A DNA stretch of 64,000 nt from JAGPUQ01 sp947084925. GTDB taxonomy: Bacteria; Pseudomonadota; Gammaproteobacteria; Pseudomonadales; Porticoccaceae. Both the position numbers and the translations under genes were made by a program. The DNA lies in assembly GCA_947084925.1 (NCBI GenBank), contig CAMTUJ010000008.1, positions 1 through 64,000 on the forward strand, read 5' to 3'. Shown piece after piece: positions 51,781-61,557 of the stretch; position 1 is the stretch's first letter; every line of letters begins with the position of its first letter. A model generated the notes under the pieces. It was given only the letters and a program-made list of their open reading frames with translations, was not told the DNA's origin and made no database searches.

Positions 51781-52803
51781 ATGGCGATCAAAGACTGGGT
51801 ACGGAATTCGCGCGGGAATACCGGCGGGGCGACCACCGCGTCGCGCAATCCGGGTGTCGGTGCCTGGATGGTGGTGGCCGCCGTGCTGGTCACGATCGCG
51901 CTGGGGCTGTCCTGGTACTGGTCGCGGCAACCGCAACTGGCTCCTCTGCTGGCGGGCGCGGACCGCACCAGCGTCAGCGGCGCGCGCACCACGGCGACAC
52001 TCATCGCGCTGGTGGACACGCTGCTCGACAAGCCGGGCGGCTATCTGACCAACGACATGCTGCCGCCCGGACGCTGGCTCGACAATATGCCGAACTGGGA
52101 GTTTGGCGTTGTCGTGCAGGTGCGCGACGCCGCGAAGGCGTTTCGCGAGGCGTTCAGCCGGTCCCAGTCCCAGTCCACGGAGGATCCGGATCTCGCCCTT
52201 GCCGAGCCGCTGCTGAATTACGACACGGACCGCTGGATTTTTCCGGCGACGGAAGACGAGTACCGCAAAGGTCGCGATCATCTGGCGAGCTACTACGCGC
52301 GCCTGCTCGACGGCGACGAAAACAACGCGCAGTTTTATGCCCGCGCCGACAATCTGCGCTACTGGCTGGGAACCGTGCAGAGCCGGCTCGGCAGTCTGTC
52401 CCAGCGTCTGGGGGCCAGCGTCGGCCAGCGCCGGCTCGGCGTCAAATCGGGTGAAGGCGCGGATGCCGCCGCCGCGCACCCGGCATCCGCGCTGGTCAAA
52501 CCCTCCTGGTGGAAAATTGACGATACGTTTTTCGAGGCGCGCGGTACGGCCTGGGCGCTGATCCAGTTGCTCAAGGCGGCGGAAGTGGATTTCGCGGACG
52601 TGCTGCAAAAGAAAAATGCCCAGGTCAGCCTGCGCCAGATCATCCGCGAGCTGGAGGCGACGCAGAAACCGCTGCGCACCCCCATCATCCTGAACGGCAA
52701 CGGGTTTGGCGTGCTCGCCAACCACTCGATCACCATGGCGTCCTACATCAGCCGCGCGAACGCGGCGCTGATCGATTTGCGGGAACTGCTCGCGCAGGGC
52801 TGA
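51781..52803 (+). CDS. DUF2333 family protein
   Basis: A 340-aa protein starting at 51781, with one N-terminal membrane helix (VGAWMVVAAVLVTIALGLSWYW, about residues 26-47) and a periplasmic or cytosolic body (LVDTLLDKPGGYLTNDMLPPGRWLDNMPNWEFGVV... WWKIDDTFFEARGTAWALIQLLKAAEVDF). These motifs are the DUF2333 family of gammaproteobacteria. The function is unknown. It is transcribed divergently from dsbD. A plus-strand open frame continues far upstream of this start but is only a shadow of other genes. Confidence 0.88.
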   Translation: MAIKDWVRNSRGNTGGATTASRNPGVGAWMVVAAVLVTIALGLSWYWSRQPQLAPLLAGADRTSVSGARTTATLIALVDTLLDKPGGYLTNDMLPPGRWLDNMPNWEFGVVVQVRDAAKAFREAFSRSQSQSTEDPDLALAEPLLNYDTDRWIFPATEDEYRKGRDHLASYYARLLDGDENNAQFYARADNLRYWLGTVQSRLGSLSQRLGASVGQRRLGVKSGEGADAAAAHPASALVKPSWWKIDDTFFEARGTAWALIQLLKAAEVDFADVLQKKNAQVSLRQIIRELEATQKPLRTPIILNGNGFGVLANHSITMASYISRANAALIDLRELLAQG

Positions 52804-52941
52804 GACGGAGATCGCACCTGCGGCTACTGGCCGAACGCGTTGCGGCGCACTGTGCGTTTATGATGGGGCGCGCAGGGCCGGCGTGGCAGCCTGCTCATAC
52901 TCCCCAACCAGGGCTTATAGCCAAGGCGGATCAGACCAACG

Positions 52942-55464
52942 ATGGCAGGCATCGGCCCTACGGCGTTAACCAGGACTGCGGCGAACGAATTCTGGACGGG
53001 CGAGGACTTTGATCTTCCCGCGCTGATACTCGGCGAGCAGCAGACCGGGATCGCGGTGCTGGACTCCCGGCGCAGGGTCATTTGCTGGAATCGCTGGATG
53101 GTCGACTGGACCGGCGTGGCGGCACCCCAGGCCCTGAACAGCTGTCTCGACGACCTGTTTCCCGATCTGGCGGCGAGCGAGTTACTGGGCGCGCTGGCGC
53201 AGGTGGCGGAGAACGGGATCGCCATCGGTTGGTCGCAGTACCTCGACCCGGAACGACTCGACCGCGTCGAGACCGCCATGACGCCCGGTGATCGGGCCCA
53301 GCCGCTGTTTCGTCTCGCGATGTCGCCGGTGCCTCTGCCCGACGGCCGTGGCACTCTGCTCGAAGTCGTGGAAGCGCCTTTTCAGCCGGGTTTTGAGCGG
53401 CGGCGCGGTGCGCGCACCGACATGACCGGGACATCCCGCTGGGCGGTCTACCTGGACGAAGGGCGCGCCGGCGTGATTGAGCTGGACGCCGGCGGGCGCA
53501 TCCAGTCGGTAAACCGTGCCTTCGGCGCCATCACCGGGTTCGTTCCGGAACTTCTGATCGGGGCGCCGGCCCGGCTTGTGTTTCCGGCGCTTGGCCGCCG
53601 CTCTGGCGCGGACGTGCAGGCGCGGTTGCTGGGAGAGGTCAATCCCCAGGGCCGCTTGCAGGCAGTCACCGCGGCCGGCGATTTCCGGTGGCTGGAAGTA
53701 TCGCCCTGCACGCCGATCGATTCGCCCGACGGATTGGTCTTGTTGTGCCGCGACGATACCGTGCGGCTGGCCGAGCGCCGGGAGTTGCAACTCAAGGCCG
53801 AACTGGTCGCGGCACTGTTCGCCCAGGTTGCCGACGGCGCGCTGCTGATGGATCCACGGGGGTGTACCGAACGGGTGAACGCCCCCGGGCTCGAACTGTT
53901 GGGCCTGGATTTCGACCAGACCGCCGGCCGCAGTATCGATGATCTCATCGGCTTCGTTGACGCGGAAACCAACACCCCGGTGATGGTGCTGCAGGCGGCC
54001 CTGGCGCGCGGAGCGGCGCTGGCGATGCCCGCGGGTACGGTCCTGCGCCGCGCCGATGGCAGCAGTCTTCAGGTGGCGGCAACCCTGACGCCCCTGCGGG
54101 ATCAGGACAACGAACTGGTCGGCGGACTGCTGGTGTTTCGAGCCTGCACCGAAGCGCCCCAGGTTTCCCAGCGGCTCGCGTGGCAGGCGGAGCACGATGC
54201 GCTCACCGGATTGAGCAACAGGTCCGCGCTGGCCAAGGCGATTGGACAGCGGCTGGGGCAAATTCGTGGCGGCGAACCGGTTGCCGTCCTGCTGTATATC
54301 GACGTCACGAATTTTTCGCTGGTCAACGATACCTGCGGTCACGCGGCGGGCGACACCTTGCTGCAACGGGTGGCCCGGCTGCTGGAGCGGCATATCGGGC
54401 CTGGCGAGATGCTGGCGCGGATCGGCAATGACGAGTTTGCGCTGCTGCTGCACCGGCGGGACGCTGCCGCTGGCGGCGCGGTCGCCGAAGCCGTGCTGGC
54501 CGACTTCCAGGCGTTCTCCTTTCCCTGGGGCGAGCGCCGCATCAAGATCGGAGTCAACATCGGTGTCGAAATGATCGACAGTCGGTCCGATTCCGACATC
54601 GACGTTCTGGTCGCGGCGGCGGCGAGCTGCGCCAAGGCCAAGGAAATGGGCCGCAACCGGATGTGTTTCGCGGTGGCCGGCGGTCGCAGCGGTCGTGGCG
54701 ATGGCCTTGATGCCTGGGTGCCCAGGATCAGTGCGGCGCTGGACGAAAATCGGTTCCGGTTGTTGTTCCAGCCGATCATCGAACTCCGTTCCGACGCGGA
54801 GCCGGGAGTGCGGCATTGCGAGGCCCTGGTCCGGATGGTCGGTGCCGGCGGTGAGCTGATTTCCCCGCAGGGCTTCATTCCGGCGGCGGAACGCTATGGC
54901 CTCATCGAGGATATCGACCGCTGGGTGGTCGCGGAAGCGGTGCGGGTACTGCAAGGACTGCCCCGCGCGCAGCGCGAAGGTTTCAAGCTCTCGGTCAATC
55001 TATCGGGCGCCACCATCAGCGACGAATCCAGCGCCGCCTACATTCTGGACCTGCTGAACCGCTCCGGAGTCGATCCGCGCCGCTTGCAGTTCGAGATCAC
55101 CGAAACCGCGGCCATTCGCCAGTTTGACCGCGCCCTCAGCCTGATTCACCGGCTGCGCGCCCACGGCTGTTACTTTGCCCTCGACGACTTCGGCAGCGGC
55201 CTGTCGTCATTGCGCTATCTTCAGGAAATCCCGGTCGACTGCCTCAAGATCGACGGCGCCTTCATTCGCAAGATGGAATTGAGCGATGTGGATTTCACCA
55301 TGGTGAGCACCATCAATCATCTGGCGCACATCATGGGCATTGCGACCATCGCCGAAAGCGTCGAGAACGCCTTGCAATTGTCGATGCTGCGCGACCTGGG
55401 CGTCGACTGCGCCCAGGGATTCTTCATCGCCATGCCGCAGCCGCTGGAAAGCATCCTGGTTTGA
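52942..55464 (+). CDS. PAS-GGDEF-EAL protein (cyclic-di-GMP enzyme)
   Basis: An 840-aa protein with three PAS-like sensor segments (about residues 25-140, 165-285 and 290-395), a GGDEF domain (about 400-575) and a C-terminal EAL domain (about 590-835). The GGDEF active-site motif reads RIGNDEF rather than GGDEF, so cyclase activity may be weakened or lost. The EAL domain keeps CEALVRM, FALDDFGSG, KIDGAFI and AESVE, consistent with an active phosphodiesterase. No membrane segments are seen. It likely lowers cyclic-di-GMP in response to a cytoplasmic signal. Confidence 0.92.
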   Translation: MAGIGPTALTRTAANEFWTGEDFDLPALILGEQQTGIAVLDSRRRVICWNRWMVDWTGVAAPQALNSCLDDLFPDLAASELLGALAQVAENGIAIGWSQYLDPERLDRVETAMTPGDRAQPLFRLAMSPVPLPDGRGTLLEVVEAPFQPGFERRRGARTDMTGTSRWAVYLDEGRAGVIELDAGGRIQSVNRAFGAITGFVPELLIGAPARLVFPALGRRSGADVQARLLGEVNPQGRLQAVTAAGDFRWLEVSPCTPIDSPDGLVLLCRDDTVRLAERRELQLKAELVAALFAQVADGALLMDPRGCTERVNAPGLELLGLDFDQTAGRSIDDLIGFVDAETNTPVMVLQAALARGAALAMPAGTVLRRADGSSLQVAATLTPLRDQDNELVGGLLVFRACTEAPQVSQRLAWQAEHDALTGLSNRSALAKAIGQRLGQIRGGEPVAVLLYIDVTNFSLVNDTCGHAAGDTLLQRVARLLERHIGPGEMLARIGNDEFALLLHRRDAAAGGAVAEAVLADFQAFSFPWGERRIKIGVNIGVEMIDSRSDSDIDVLVAAAASCAKAKEMGRNRMCFAVAGGRSGRGDGLDAWVPRISAALDENRFRLLFQPIIELRSDAEPGVRHCEALVRMVGAGGELISPQGFIPAAERYGLIEDIDRWVVAEAVRVLQGLPRAQREGFKLSVNLSGATISDESSAAYILDLLNRSGVDPRRLQFEITETAAIRQFDRALSLIHRLRAHGCYFALDDFGSGLSSLRYLQEIPVDCLKIDGAFIRKMELSDVDFTMVSTINHLAHIMGIATIAESVENALQLSMLRDLGVDCAQGFFIAMPQPLESILV

Positions 55465-55654
55465 TCCTCAACGGGCGGCGGAAAAGTGCCGCGAGAGGGC
55501 ACGACCCGCGCAATGACGCCGATGGCCGCCGCGGCAGTTTTTCAATCAGCCCTCAGGTGTTTTCAACACGGCACGTTCAGTGGTCAGCCGCGGCGTTCTT
55601 CGGGCCGGCTCCGCCCTTGAGTTACCATGGCGCCTCGCCGTGAGTGAGAGTGCC

Positions 55655-57166
55655 ATGCCGAAGGATTATCTGAAACGCATCCTGGATGCGCGCATCTACG
55701 ATCTGGTCGAGGAGACACCGATCGACGACGCGCCCATCCTCTCCGCGCGCCTCGGCAACCGGGTGCTGCTCAAGCGCGAGGACTTGCAGCCGGTGTTCTC
55801 GTTCAAGCTGCGCGGCGCCTACAACAAGCTGCTGCAACTGTCCGAGGCCGAGTGCGCCGCCGGTGTGGTGGCGGCCTCCGCCGGCAACCATGCCCAGGGG
55901 CTGGCACTGGCGGCCCAGAAAATGGGCATCAAGGCCACCATCGTGATGCCGCGCACCACGCCCCAGATCAAGGTCGATGCCGTGCGCAGTCGCGGCGCGC
56001 GCGTGGTGATGCAGGGCGACACCTACGATGAAGCCTCCGAGCACGCCCACAAGCTGGTGGCCGAGCGCGGCATGGTCTATGTCCATCCCTTCGATGATCC
56101 CGACGTGATCGCCGGGCAGGGCACGGTGGGGGTGGAGATCCTGCGCCAGCATCCGGGGCCGCTGGACGCGCTGTTCGTGCCGGTGGGCGGCGGTGGTCTG
56201 TGCGCGGGCATCGCCACCTACGTCAAATACGTGCGGCCGGAAATCAAGATCTTCGCCGTGGAAGCGGACGATTCCGCCTGCCTGGCCGCGGCCATGGCGG
56301 CGGGCCGTCGGGTGCGGTTGAAGGAAGTGGGCCTGTTCGCCGATGGCACCGCGGTCGCCCAGATCGGCGAGGAGACTTTCCGGCTGCTGAAAAATCGCAT
56401 CGATGGCGTCATCACGGTGTCGGTGGACGAGATCTGTGCCGCCATCAAGGATATCTACGACGACACCCGCTCCATCGCCGAGCCGGCCGGCGCGCTGGCG
56501 GTGGCGGGCCTCAAGAAATACGTGGCGCGCGGCGGTCACCGCGATCAGACGCTGCTCGCCATCGACAGCGGCGCCAACATCAATTTTGACCGCCTGCGCT
56601 ACATCGCCGAACGCACCGAGAGCGGCGAGCGGCGCGAGGCGGTACTCGCGGTCACCATTCCCGAGCAGCGCGGCAGCTTTCGCCGCTTCTGCCATGCGCT
56701 CAGTCGGCGCAGCGTCACCGAGTTCAACTACCGCTATGCCGACGCCGGCGAGGCGCACATCTTTGTCGGCATCGCGGTGGCCTCCGATGCCGACCGTCTC
56801 GCGCTGCTGGAGGATCTGCGCGGACGCGGCTACGCCGTGGTGGACATGACCGACAACGAGATGGCCAAGCTGCACATCCGCCACATGGTCGGCGGTCGCG
56901 CGCCCGGCATCGACGACGAAGTGGTGTATCTGTTCGAGTTTCCCGAACGCCCGGGGGCGCTCGCGAACTTTCTCGACAAGCTGGGCGGGCGCTGGAACAT
57001 CTCCATGTTCCACTACCGCAACCACGGCGCCGCCTACGGCCGCGTGCTGGTGGGTATGCAGGTGCCGCCAGCGGCGCGCGGCGAAGTGCCGCAGTTTCTC
57101 GATGCGCTCCACTACCGCTATTACGAGGAGACCGGCAACGACGCCTACCGTTTTTTCCTGAGCTGA
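55655..57166 (+). CDS. ilvA: Biosynthetic threonine ammonia-lyase
   Basis: A 503-aa PLP enzyme that turns threonine into 2-oxobutanoate for isoleucine synthesis. The PLP Lys is in VFSFKLRGAYNKL, with AASAGNHAQGLALAA and PVGGGGLCAGIA. Two C-terminal ACT-like domains (about residues 325-405 and 420-503) give isoleucine feedback control, so it is the long biosynthetic form. I use the start at 55655 (MPKDYLKRILDARIYDL); an upstream extension is not supported. Confidence 0.96.
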   Translation: MPKDYLKRILDARIYDLVEETPIDDAPILSARLGNRVLLKREDLQPVFSFKLRGAYNKLLQLSEAECAAGVVAASAGNHAQGLALAAQKMGIKATIVMPRTTPQIKVDAVRSRGARVVMQGDTYDEASEHAHKLVAERGMVYVHPFDDPDVIAGQGTVGVEILRQHPGPLDALFVPVGGGGLCAGIATYVKYVRPEIKIFAVEADDSACLAAAMAAGRRVRLKEVGLFADGTAVAQIGEETFRLLKNRIDGVITVSVDEICAAIKDIYDDTRSIAEPAGALAVAGLKKYVARGGHRDQTLLAIDSGANINFDRLRYIAERTESGERREAVLAVTIPEQRGSFRRFCHALSRRSVTEFNYRYADAGEAHIFVGIAVASDADRLALLEDLRGRGYAVVDMTDNEMAKLHIRHMVGGRAPGIDDEVVYLFEFPERPGALANFLDKLGGRWNISMFHYRNHGAAYGRVLVGMQVPPAARGEVPQFLDALHYRYYEETGNDAYRFFLS

Positions 57167-57428
57167 AAGCTTCCGAGCCAAGAAGAGGGCGCGCGCAATA
57201 TCGCCCGGCGCTTTCGCGATGGATAAATGCGGCATCGCCACCGGCTTCTTCGAGGCAGGCTTCGAGGCAAGCCGCCATCTTCTCAGGGCCCCGGATGGTG
57301 TTCGGCTACCTCATGGTGCGTGGCAACGGTCGTGCGCATGAGGCTTTCTCCGCAAGACGTGCGCGGCGCACGTTCGTTTCCCTGCCTTCATGTGCTCAGC
57401 GTGCAACCCTCCCCGGATCCGGGCACCC
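57167..57428. other. Spacer between ilvA and copB 3' ends
   Basis: A 262-base convergent spacer. No gene or clear terminator was identified by eye. Confidence 0.4.
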
Positions 57429-58139
57429 TCAAAACCAGAACCTGGCGCCTATCACCAGTTCCAGATCGTCGCTGCGCTCGCCCTGGTTGCGGGCAAAGTC
57501 GGCGCTGTTGCCGAACTTGCGCCAACCCACCACGCCGATATAGGGCGCGAACTCGCGGCGAATCTCGTAGCGCAGGCGCAGACCCAGTTCCACATCGGAC
57601 AACCCCGAACCGGTGTCGGTGGCGCGGTCATCCTGGCCGTGCAGATTGATTTCGATGTCCGGTGACAGAATCAAGCGCTGGGTGAACAGCAGCTCGTACT
57701 CGGCCTTGAGGCGCAGCGCGGTGCGGCCGTCGGCGTCGGCGAACAGGGCGAGATCGGTGTCGAACCAGTAGGGCGCAAGCCCCCGCACGCCGAGCGCCAG
57801 CCAGTTGCGGTTCGGCGTCGGCTGGAGATCGCCGCGCCAGCCCACCTGCACATCCCAGAACGGCGCGAACGCCCGGCTGTACAGCAGCTGTACTTCGGCA
57901 TCCTCGGTGACGCCTTCCACCCGCTCGCCTTCGGTCTTGAGCCAGAGCTTGTGCAGGTCGTGGCCCAGCCAGGCATCGCCGTCCCACACCAGCGCGCCGT
58001 CGCCGCTGCCCGTGCCCTCGCGCCATTCCAGTTGATCCAGCATCACCTTGCCGAGCAGGGGATCGTCATCGCCGTGGGCGCGAGACTGGCCCGGCGCGAG
58101 CAGTGCCAGCGCGGCAAGCAAACCGATCATGGTTTTCAT
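57429..58139 (-). CDS. copB: Copper resistance outer-membrane protein B
   Basis: A 236-aa protein with a signal peptide (MIGLLAALALLAPGQSRAHGDDD) and the CopB/PcoB beta-barrel pattern (DQLEWREG...LVWDGDAWLGHDLHKLWLKTEGE; the barrel end ARFWF). It is probably an outer-membrane copper-handling protein. The N-terminal Met/His-rich region of longer CopB proteins is nearly absent here. It overlaps copA by 4 bases. Confidence 0.92.
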   Translation of the reverse strand: MKTMIGLLAALALLAPGQSRAHGDDDPLLGKVMLDQLEWREGTGSGDGALVWDGDAWLGHDLHKLWLKTEGERVEGVTEDAEVQLLYSRAFAPFWDVQVGWRGDLQPTPNRNWLALGVRGLAPYWFDTDLALFADADGRTALRLKAEYELLFTQRLILSPDIEINLHGQDDRATDTGSGLSDVELGLRLRYEIRREFAPYIGVVGWRKFGNSADFARNQGERSDDLELVIGARFWF

Positions 58140-59971
58140 GCGCTGCCCTCCACGCGAACTTCACGCATCATGCCCAGCATGTGATACAGCAGATGGCAGT
58201 GATAGGCCCAGTTCCCCGGCGCATCGGCGGTAACCAGATAACTGATCCGAGCGCCGGGTGGCACCGACACCGTGTGCTTGCGCGGAATGCGCGCGCCGTC
58301 GCCGGTTTCCAGATCGCTCCACATGCCGTGCAGGTGGATGGGGTGATGCATCATGGTGTCGTTCACGAGGGTGATGCGCAGCCGCTCGCCCAGGCGCCAC
58401 AACAGCGGCTCGGCATCGGCAAACCTGATGCCATCCAGCGACCACATATAGCGCGCCATGTTGCCGGTGAGGTGGAGCTGGATTTCCCGCTCCGGCTCGC
58501 GCGGGTCGGGGGTGCCGTAACGGTGGCGCAGATCGGCGTAAGTGAGCACCCGGCGTCCATACCGGGACTGGTGATCGCGCAGGCCGACACCGGGATCGTC
58601 GAGCCGGTACCCGGATGGCTCCGCGCGGGCATCCACCTGCGGGCCGTATTCGGCGGCACTGTGCCGCACCGGGGTGCTGCTGCCGTAACCGGCGGCGCCG
58701 GAGCCCATGGCCGGGGCGGGTGTGCCATGCCCCATCGCGGCATGATCCATCGCCGCGTTATCCATGCTGGAATGATCCATGCCGGCATCGGCGGCGGCGT
58801 CAGCCGCACCGGCCCCCGCGTGGCCCTGATGCTCCGCCCCGCCCATGCCCATATCGGCATGGCTGAGTACTGGCCGCGGGTCCAGCGCCGGGACCGCCGC
58901 GGTCAGGCCCAGATCCGGCGTCAGGGCGCCAAGCGCATAGCCGCTGCGGTCGATGGCCTGGGCGAACAGCGCGTAGGCGGTATCGCCCGCGGGTTCGACG
59001 ATGACATCGTAGGTCTCGGCGACACCGATGCGGAAATCGTCCACCGTCACCGGCTCCACGGGCTGGCCGTCGGCGGCGATCACGCGCATTTTCAGGCCCG
59101 GAATACGCACATCGAAATAGGTCATGGCGGCGGCGTTGATAAAGCGCAGGCGCACCCGTTCCCCGGGCCGGAACAGACCGGTCCAGCCCGCGGCGGGGGG
59201 CTGGCCGTTCATCAGATAGGTGTAGGTGTAGCCGCTGACATCGGAGATGTCGCTGTCGCTCATCCGCATCCGGTTCCACATGGCGCGTTCGCGCCAGGTC
59301 TGGGCGACGCCCCTGGTCTGGATGTCGCGCCACAGGTCGCCGGCGGTGCGTTCGCCGAAATTGTAGTAGTGGCTGAGTTTTTTCAGTTTGGCGTGGACAT
59401 TGGCCGGATCTTCGTCGGTCCAGTCCGACAGCATCACCACATAGTCGCGCGCGCAGGCGAAAGGATCCGGCGCGCGGGGATGGATGACCAGGGCGCCGTA
59501 ATGGCCGGTCTGTTCCTGAAATCCGGAATGGCCGTGGTACCAGTAGGTACCGCTCTGGCGCACGTCGAAGGCGTATTCGAAGCTCTCCCCCGGTTTGATG
59601 CCGGGAAAGCTGATCCCCGGCACCCCGTCCATGGCGGCCGGCAGTACGATGCCGTGCCAGTGGATGGACGTATCCTCGGCGAGTTGATTGGTCACCCGCA
59701 GGCGCAGTTGATCGCCTTCGCGCCAGTGGAGTATCGGCCCGGGCAGGCTGCCGTTGATGGTGGTGGCGAGGCGCTCCACGCCGGTGAAATTCACCCGCTG
59801 GTAGCCGATGCGCAGATCGAAGCGCTCGCCCGCCAGCTCAGGAACCGAAACCGGTCCGGCTGGCGCCGCCAGCAGGCGGCCGCAGGCGAGCGCGGCGCCA
59901 CCCGCGGCGAGCCCGGTGACGAAGCGCCGCCGCGACAGCCGGATGCCGCTACCCGTCAGCAGGGGATTCAT
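58136..59971 (-). CDS. copA: Copper resistance multicopper oxidase A
   Basis: A 611-aa periplasmic multicopper oxidase from the ATG at 59971. A Tat signal (RLSRRRFVTGLAAGGAALA) is followed by the first copper pair (IHWHG, WYHGHSG) and the C-terminal sites (HPIHLHGMW and HCHLLYHMLGM). A Met/His-rich insert (MGGAEHQGHAG, DHSSMDNAAMDHAAMGHG, about residues 390-450) likely binds extra copper. It oxidises Cu(I) or sequesters it. The stop overlaps the copB start. Confidence 0.95.
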   Translation of the reverse strand: MNPLLTGSGIRLSRRRFVTGLAAGGAALACGRLLAAPAGPVSVPELAGERFDLRIGYQRVNFTGVERLATTINGSLPGPILHWREGDQLRLRVTNQLAEDTSIHWHGIVLPAAMDGVPGISFPGIKPGESFEYAFDVRQSGTYWYHGHSGFQEQTGHYGALVIHPRAPDPFACARDYVVMLSDWTDEDPANVHAKLKKLSHYYNFGERTAGDLWRDIQTRGVAQTWRERAMWNRMRMSDSDISDVSGYTYTYLMNGQPPAAGWTGLFRPGERVRLRFINAAAMTYFDVRIPGLKMRVIAADGQPVEPVTVDDFRIGVAETYDVIVEPAGDTAYALFAQAIDRSGYALGALTPDLGLTAAVPALDPRPVLSHADMGMGGAEHQGHAGAGAADAAADAGMDHSSMDNAAMDHAAMGHGTPAPAMGSGAAGYGSSTPVRHSAAEYGPQVDARAEPSGYRLDDPGVGLRDHQSRYGRRVLTYADLRHRYGTPDPREPEREIQLHLTGNMARYMWSLDGIRFADAEPLLWRLGERLRITLVNDTMMHHPIHLHGMWSDLETGDGARIPRKHTVSVPPGARISYLVTADAPGNWAYHCHLLYHMLGMMREVRVEGSA

Positions 59972-60486
59972 GGCCGCACCCCGGGGGCGTACTGGGCAGC
60001 CCGCTCCCGGACATCCTCGTACACCCGTGCCCCGTCCGCTTCGAGCTTCCAGACCTGGTAGGGGGCGAAGCGGTCGCCCATCTCCATGCCGGGGCTGCCA
60101 AGCGGCATGCCCGGCACCGCGAGGCCGCGACCGCCCGCCGGGTGCTCGGCCAGAAACCGCGCCAGCGTCGGCGCGGGCACATGACCCTCGAACACCAGAC
60201 CGTCGGCGGTCACCGCGGTGTGACAGGACTGATACTGGGGTCCGACGCCCTGCGCACGCCTGACTTCCGCGAGCGCCGCCGCGTCCAGATTCACCACGCG
60301 CGCGACAATGCCGTGGGCGGCGAGGTGATCGACCCATTTGCTGCAGCAGCCGCACTGAGCATCTTTGTAGACGGTGAGCGTCGGTGCCGGCGCTGGCCCG
60401 GCGTGCGCCAGCGAAACGAACAACCAGAAACACATCCCCAAGAAATAGCGCCCGCTGGGACGCGGAACATCCGTTGTGCTTTTCAT
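59968..60486 (-). CDS. DUF411 metal-binding protein
   Basis: A 172-aa periplasmic protein with a signal peptide (FLGMCFWLFVSLAHA) and the DUF411 motif TVYKDAQCGCCSKWVDHL, in which the CxCC cysteines probably bind copper. Later VPGMPLGSPGMEMG is Met-rich. DUF411 proteins accompany copper resistance genes. The start at 60486 (MKSTTDVPRPSG) is 4 bases overlapped at its 3' end with copA. Confidence 0.9.
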   Translation of the reverse strand: MKSTTDVPRPSGRYFLGMCFWLFVSLAHAGPAPAPTLTVYKDAQCGCCSKWVDHLAAHGIVARVVNLDAAALAEVRRAQGVGPQYQSCHTAVTADGLVFEGHVPAPTLARFLAEHPAGGRGLAVPGMPLGSPGMEMGDRFAPYQVWKLEADGARVYEDVRERAAQYAPGVRP

Positions 60487-60552
60487 GAAAAACCGCCTTG
60501 TTGTGATCGCCTTCGGATCGCGCCCCAAAAAACGGGCGCACCTTGCCTGTAA

Positions 60553-60927
60553 TCAGGCGGCGATGGGCGGGCGCTGGATGACGAGCGGCTGGCGGGAGGA
60601 GAACGGCAGCGCCGCGAACGACGGCGGACGGGAGACCGCCGGTATCGGCAGCACCGTGATCAGGGTCAGCAGATGGCCGGTGGCGGAGCCCGGGCAGTGT
60701 TTGCACGGTTGCCCGCAGTGATCGGTGCCGGCGGCTTGGCTGCGGGACTCCGCGCAGTGCCCCGGCATCGCATGTTCGCAGTCGTCGGTCGCTGTCGCCG
60801 CCAAATGCCCGGTGGCCGTGGCTGCCGGGCCGCCGGTCGGCATCACCATCGGCGCCGCGGCCGTGGCCACGGCCTGCCAGCACAGCAGCAGCGCGAGCAA
60901 CCAGGGCAGGGGTTTGATGGCAGGCAT
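60553..60927 (-). CDS. Small Cys/His-rich exported protein (CopL/DUF2946-like)
   Basis: A 124-aa protein from the ATG at 60927 with a signal peptide (PLPWLLALLLCWQAVATAAAP) and Cys/His-containing segments (DDCEHAMPGHCAES, TDHCGQPCKHCPGS) that suggest metal binding. The C-terminal LVIQRPPIAA resembles CopL-type proteins. It is the first gene of the DUF411-copA-copB copper cluster, 66 bases before the DUF411 start. Confidence 0.78.
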   Translation of the reverse strand: MPAIKPLPWLLALLLCWQAVATAAAPMVMPTGGPAATATGHLAATATDDCEHAMPGHCAESRSQAAGTDHCGQPCKHCPGSATGHLLTLITVLPIPAVSRPPSFAALPFSSRQPLVIQRPPIAA

Positions 60928-61032
60928 CGGCAACACAGTGCGACCGTCGATAGCGCAGTAGAGCACAGGCCGACGATTTGGTTCAACGCGCGGGATCAAT
61001 GGCGGAGCGCTCGCGCCAGGGCGCGGCAGCCA

Positions 61033-61518
61033 TCAGTCGCGCCGCACCGCCTGCCACAGGCAGAGCGCAAACAACCCGGCGAAGGCCATCAATGTGTAAC
61101 CCGGAATGCTGATCCCGAACAGCGACCACTGGATTTCCGCGCAATTGCCGTCGCCGCGAAACAGCAATCCGAGCGCTTCCTTGAAGGGCAGGGCGTCGAA
61201 CAGATATTCGGCGGGGGGACCGCAGGCGGGTACCTGGTCCTTGGGCAGGCTTTGCAGCCAGAGCTGGCGCAGCGAAAACCCCGAGCCGCCGAGCGCCGTC
61301 AGCATGCCGAGGCCGCTGTAGACCCACTGGCCGCCGCGCCCGGGGTGATGGATGGCGGCGATCAGCAGCACCAGCCCGGTGGCGATCACGAAGCCGCGCT
61401 GCAGGATGCACAGGTAACAGGGATTCAGGTCCATCGCGTACTGCATGTAGAGCGCGACCACGATGAGTCCGGCGCAGCCGAATGCCCCGATGAAGTTGAG
61501 TTGGCGGCGTGAGGGCAT
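61033..61518 (-). CDS. dsbB: Disulfide bond formation protein B
   Basis: A 161-aa membrane protein that reoxidises DsbA using quinones. Four membrane helices, the first Cys pair CYLC (about residues 34-37) and the second pair (VPACGPP ... DGNCAEI) are present. Length and layout are normal. It is separated from the copper genes by about 100 bases. Confidence 0.95.
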   Translation of the reverse strand: MPSRRQLNFIGAFGCAGLIVVALYMQYAMDLNPCYLCILQRGFVIATGLVLLIAAIHHPGRGGQWVYSGLGMLTALGGSGFSLRQLWLQSLPKDQVPACGPPAEYLFDALPFKEALGLLFRGDGNCAEIQWSLFGISIPGYTLMAFAGLFALCLWQAVRRD

Positions 61519-61557
61519 GGGCTGGGAATCCTGAGAGAGTGGTGGGCGCGGATGCTT

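Noticed and set aside
49201..52803. 1200-codon plus-strand open frame spanning aroQ and dsbD and joining DUF2333
   Set aside because: It is antisense to aroQ and dsbD, both clear genes; only the part from 51781 has DUF2333 character. High GC makes long shadow frames likely.
58103..60061. 652-codon plus-strand frame
   Set aside because: Antisense to copA; composed of His/Gly/Ala typical of a reversed GC-rich gene.
58136..60883. 915-codon minus-strand frame with copA
   Set aside because: The upstream 300 codons overlap the DUF411 gene out of frame and lack any domain; copA starts at 59971 with a Tat signal.
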